Assembly (NCBI GenBank): GCA_964508765.1
Contig: CAZDVD010000004.1
Location: 1 to 64,000 of the forward strand
Direction: 5' to 3'
Length of the DNA stretch: 64,000 nucleotides
Origin: JABMPR01 sp964508765
GTDB lineage: Bacteria; Fidelibacterota; UBA8477; JABMPR01
Within the stretch, counting starts at the first letter, position 1, and each line of letters opens with the position of its first letter. Under the pieces are notes generated by a model that saw nothing but the letters and a program-made list of their open reading frames with translations, was not told the DNA's origin and searched no databases. A program made the translations under genes and the position numbers. This document shows, piece after piece, positions 61,994 to 64,000 of the stretch.

Positions 61994-62548
61994 CCCTTTG
62001 GCCAGATCATATTTTTTCATCATATCAATCAGACCGCCAGCTATGATATACAATAGCGATAGTAGCACTAGGGCAAACTTTGGAATAGCACACCAGCGAG
62101 CCAGTTGAGGTAAAAACTCACTCTCCGATCCGGTGAGGAGTAGAATCAGCGATATGTTTTCGATTATGTCCAAACCTGCAGCTATGAGAATACCCACAGT
62201 CAACCATTTCCCCAATATTTTCAAAACTCCAAGGTTCGTTGCCATTTTATCAGACAGGATCAAACATGCCAGTGCGATAGTCGATGCATAGAGGAAGAGA
62301 AACAGGAAATCCAGCCCCATATTGATACCAGCCCAGGTCATGATAGGTCCCTGCCACGAGTCGAGAATACTCTGACTCCCAGATAGTGTCCCGACTAATT
62401 CAAAAGTGACAATCCCTGCCGGGGCTACCTCAGTAATAAGAGTCTGTCCTGTGATCTGCATACCCACAATAGTGAGAGCGGTCAGGCTAAATAATAACCA
62501 AAATAATCGTCTTACTTTTTGCGATTGTAGTTCCCCGGGAAGAATCAT
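61985..62548 (-). CDS. Four-helix membrane protein of unknown function
   Basis: The 187 residues show about four hydrophobic segments (residues ~15-33, 70-92, 107-130, 150-172), with short charged ends. No family is recognised with confidence. The start overlaps the MscS gene stop (ATGA), so it is co-translated with that channel. It could be an accessory to it, but no motif supports this. Confidence 0.65.
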   Translation of the reverse strand: MILPGELQSQKVRRLFWLLFSLTALTIVGMQITGQTLITEVAPAGIVTFELVGTLSGSQSILDSWQGPIMTWAGINMGLDFLFLFLYASTIALACLILSDKMATNLGVLKILGKWLTVGILIAAGLDIIENISLILLLTGSESEFLPQLARWCAIPKFALVLLSLLYIIAGGLIDMMKKYDLAKGNH

Positions 62549-63363
62549 TTCTCTACTTGATGGAGATGAACATCAGTTTGAGGATACGGAATGCTAATAC
62601 CGGCTTCATCAAGTGCCAGCTTGATCTTTTCTGTGAGCTCCCATTTCAAATCCCAGTAGTCTTCTGTTTTCACCCAGGGGCGAACATTAAAATTCACACT
62701 ACTATCGGCCAGCTCTGCGACTACAATCTGTGGGGCAGGCTCTTCCAAAATCCGGGTCTCCGATTCAAGGATGTTTTTAAAAATGGCTTTGGCTGTTAGA
62801 ATGTTATCCTCATAACTGATACCAAAAACCAGATCCAGACGTCGCGTGGGATTGGCATTGATATTAATAATCGTATCGTTGGTGATCTGGCCATTGGGCA
62901 CAATCATTCGTTGATTGTCGAAGGTCAGAAAGGTCGTGTTAAAGATGCTAATTGCCTCAACCTTACCCGTGACGCCACCAGCTGTAACCACATCATCAAT
63001 TTTAAAAGGTCGAAAAAATACCAGCATAACGCCACTGGCAAAATTTCCCAGGGAATCTTTAAGTGCCAGACCAACGGCCAGACCGGCAGCTCCAAAGATG
63101 GCCAGGAAGGAGGTGGTGTCCACTCCAAGACTATCCGCAGCAGCCATGAGAACAACGACCATGAGAGCATAGTAGACGATATTGTCCAAAAAGCGGATGA
63201 GCGTTTCATCAACCTGCTGCTTTGCCAGTAGTTTGCCAAGCAAGGAAACCATTTTTTTAGCAACCCACTTTCCAATAAAGAAAATGAGCAAGCTACCTAG
63301 AATATCCAAAGAGTATTCGGTGAAAAAAGTTGTCATCTGATCCATAATTGCCTGTACATCCAT
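62545..63363 (-). CDS. mscS: Small-conductance mechanosensitive channel, MscS family
   Basis: The 272-residue channel has three N-terminal membrane helices. The pore-lining TM3 (FLAIFGAAGLAVGLALKDSLGNFASGVMLVFF) is rich in Gly/Ala, and the beta domain contains RPFKIDDVVTAGGVTGKVEAISIFNT ... IVPNGQI. It opens under membrane tension to relieve hypo-osmotic pressure. GGAGAGATT precedes the ATG. Length is normal for the core MscS type. Confidence 0.95.
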   Translation of the reverse strand: MDVQAIMDQMTTFFTEYSLDILGSLLIFFIGKWVAKKMVSLLGKLLAKQQVDETLIRFLDNIVYYALMVVVLMAAADSLGVDTTSFLAIFGAAGLAVGLALKDSLGNFASGVMLVFFRPFKIDDVVTAGGVTGKVEAISIFNTTFLTFDNQRMIVPNGQITNDTIININANPTRRLDLVFGISYEDNILTAKAIFKNILESETRILEEPAPQIVVAELADSSVNFNVRPWVKTEDYWDLKWELTEKIKLALDEAGISIPYPQTDVHLHQVEK

Positions 63364-63397
63364 AATCTCTCCCGTTCTATTTTTTTCTAAATTTTAA

Positions 63398-63886
63398 TTA
63401 CCGAGCTGGCTCAGGACTTGAATTTCCCATATCAACGGCTACTTTCCATTGGCCGTCTTCCTGCCTGCTCCAGATATTCAGGTATTTCCCATGGCGTTTT
63501 TGTTCAACACCTGCTTCATCCTTAAAGGTCATGACCCACTTACCCCAGGTCCAGCCCATATCTTCGGATCCAGCCACTTCAGCTCTTTGTGGTTCCCAGG
63601 CGAGTTGGGAGTCTGCTTGACCCACTCTCATTTCCTGATAGATCTGCTCCCGCCCGATTACGGGATGCTGATTATGGGACATACCCATGGCATCCTCAGT
63701 GAGAAAGTGATTGAAAGCTTCAGCGGCACCTTTTTCCAGGGACATTTGAGCAAACCGCTTGTCGGTATTTAATAAGCGACGTCTCTCCGTATCCAGATCA
63801 TCTCTGATATTACAACTTGATATCATTGCGGTAAAAATAACCAGAATTCCCAGAAATGAGCCTAGTGTTTTACAGGATACACTCAT
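63398..63886 (-). CDS. SnoaL/DUF4440-like lipoprotein
   Basis: The 162-residue protein has a lipoprotein signal with lipobox MISSC (Cys about residue 25). The NTF2-like pattern DKRFAQMSLEKGAAEAFNHFLTEDAMGM ... GREQIYQEM ... WTWGKWVMTFKD ... NIWSRQEDGQWKVAVDMG follows. Such domains are often small ligand-binding or isomerase-like folds; no activity can be assigned. It starts at the base after the cupin stop, so the two are coupled. Confidence 0.8.
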   Translation of the reverse strand: MSVSCKTLGSFLGILVIFTAMISSCNIRDDLDTERRRLLNTDKRFAQMSLEKGAAEAFNHFLTEDAMGMSHNQHPVIGREQIYQEMRVGQADSQLAWEPQRAEVAGSEDMGWTWGKWVMTFKDEAGVEQKRHGKYLNIWSRQEDGQWKVAVDMGNSSPEPAR

Positions 63887-64000
63887 TTATGAAGCTTTGA
63901 TCTCCATGATGTCCTGCTGGTTGGGAACCAAACATAGAAACTCGAATGCCTCCGAGCTTGTCGTCCGATAACTATGGGGAACATTGGCTGGAATAAAAAC
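63887..64000 (-). CDS. Cupin-domain protein, C-terminal end only (gene runs off the window)
   Basis: The last 37 codons on the minus strand read VFIPANVPHSYRTTSSEAFEFLCLVPNQQD..., the closing 'PxxxxHxxxN/T' part of a cupin barrel. The 5' part lies beyond the right edge. The TAA is followed at once by the ATG of the lipoprotein gene. Function open. Confidence 0.7.
   Translation of the reverse strand, partial: VFIPANVPHSYRTTSSEAFEFLCLVPNQQDIMEIKAS

Overview
This window reads as a chromosome segment of a bacterium from the Fibrobacterota-Chlorobiota-Bacteroidota (FCB) side of the tree, most like Candidatus Marinimicrobia/Neomarinimicrobiota or a relative such as Calditrichota. The evidence is the type IX secretion C-terminal sorting domains (NPFNPST-type) on several secreted proteins, a FISUMP-domain protein, frequent TTG/GTG starts and base composition in the mid-40s %GC (by eye, not computed). 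Genus-level placement is not possible from sequence alone. No phage, insertion sequence, CRISPR or rRNA was seen; one tRNA is present.

Layout. 0-6.6 kb: a reverse-strand sulfur operon (ArsR regulator, octaheme tetrathionate-reductase-type cytochrome, heptaheme cytochrome c fused to a b-type membrane cytochrome, two YeeE/YedE thiosulfate-transporter halves). The second half carries an in-frame UGA exactly where the family has a conserved Cys, followed by a SECIS-like hairpin. 6.8-14.3 kb: MarR/thioesterase pair, RND efflux pump, lipoprotein. 14.6-22 kb: YceI, then an ergothioneine locus (egtB, unknown gene, OpuC/EgtU-like ABC transporter overlapping egtD, DUF427, YtfJ-like). 22-29.7 kb: a three-gene operon (Lgt-like, flavin monooxygenase-like, PLP-lyase-like), a TetR-led set (MBL hydrolase, two NAD(P)-binding proteins) and a ZIP transporter. 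29.9-34.6 kb: htpG, TrkH, a HAMP membrane protein and tRNA-Val.

34.7-43.3 kb: a reverse-strand aromatic amino-acid cluster (tyrA-pheA fusion, aroF, aroA, aroE, aroC, aroK, aroB, marC). Ahead of it is a candidate transcription attenuator: a 14-residue leader peptide containing YYFF, a terminator, and a competing antiterminator that sequesters the leader stop codon. 43.3-49.6 kb: T9SS-exported FISUMP protein and GH5 glycosidase, the latter lying inside the AmmeMemoRadiSam trio (MEMO1, AMMECR1, radical SAM). 51-57.6 kb: a selenium/molybdenum block (YqeC, MocA-like, YqeB, XdhC, hydantoinase, MFS), a DCC protein and a SelW-type selenoprotein (CxxU) with its own SECIS-like hairpin. 57.8-61 kb: decaying genes (two TolB-like, one amidase-T9SS). 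61-64 kb: lytic transglycosylase, membrane protein, MscS channel, lipoprotein and the end of a cupin gene.

The unifying theme is sulfur, selenium and thiol chemistry: two probable selenocysteine proteins, maturation genes for selenium-dependent molybdenum hydroxylases, tetrathionate/thiosulfate handling and ergothioneine synthesis. The most notable items are the selenocysteine YeeE-rhodanese fusion and the Tyr/Phe attenuator. A family of intergenic hairpin repeats (arms around CTCGACTCCGC...GGGATGACA) recurs across the window.
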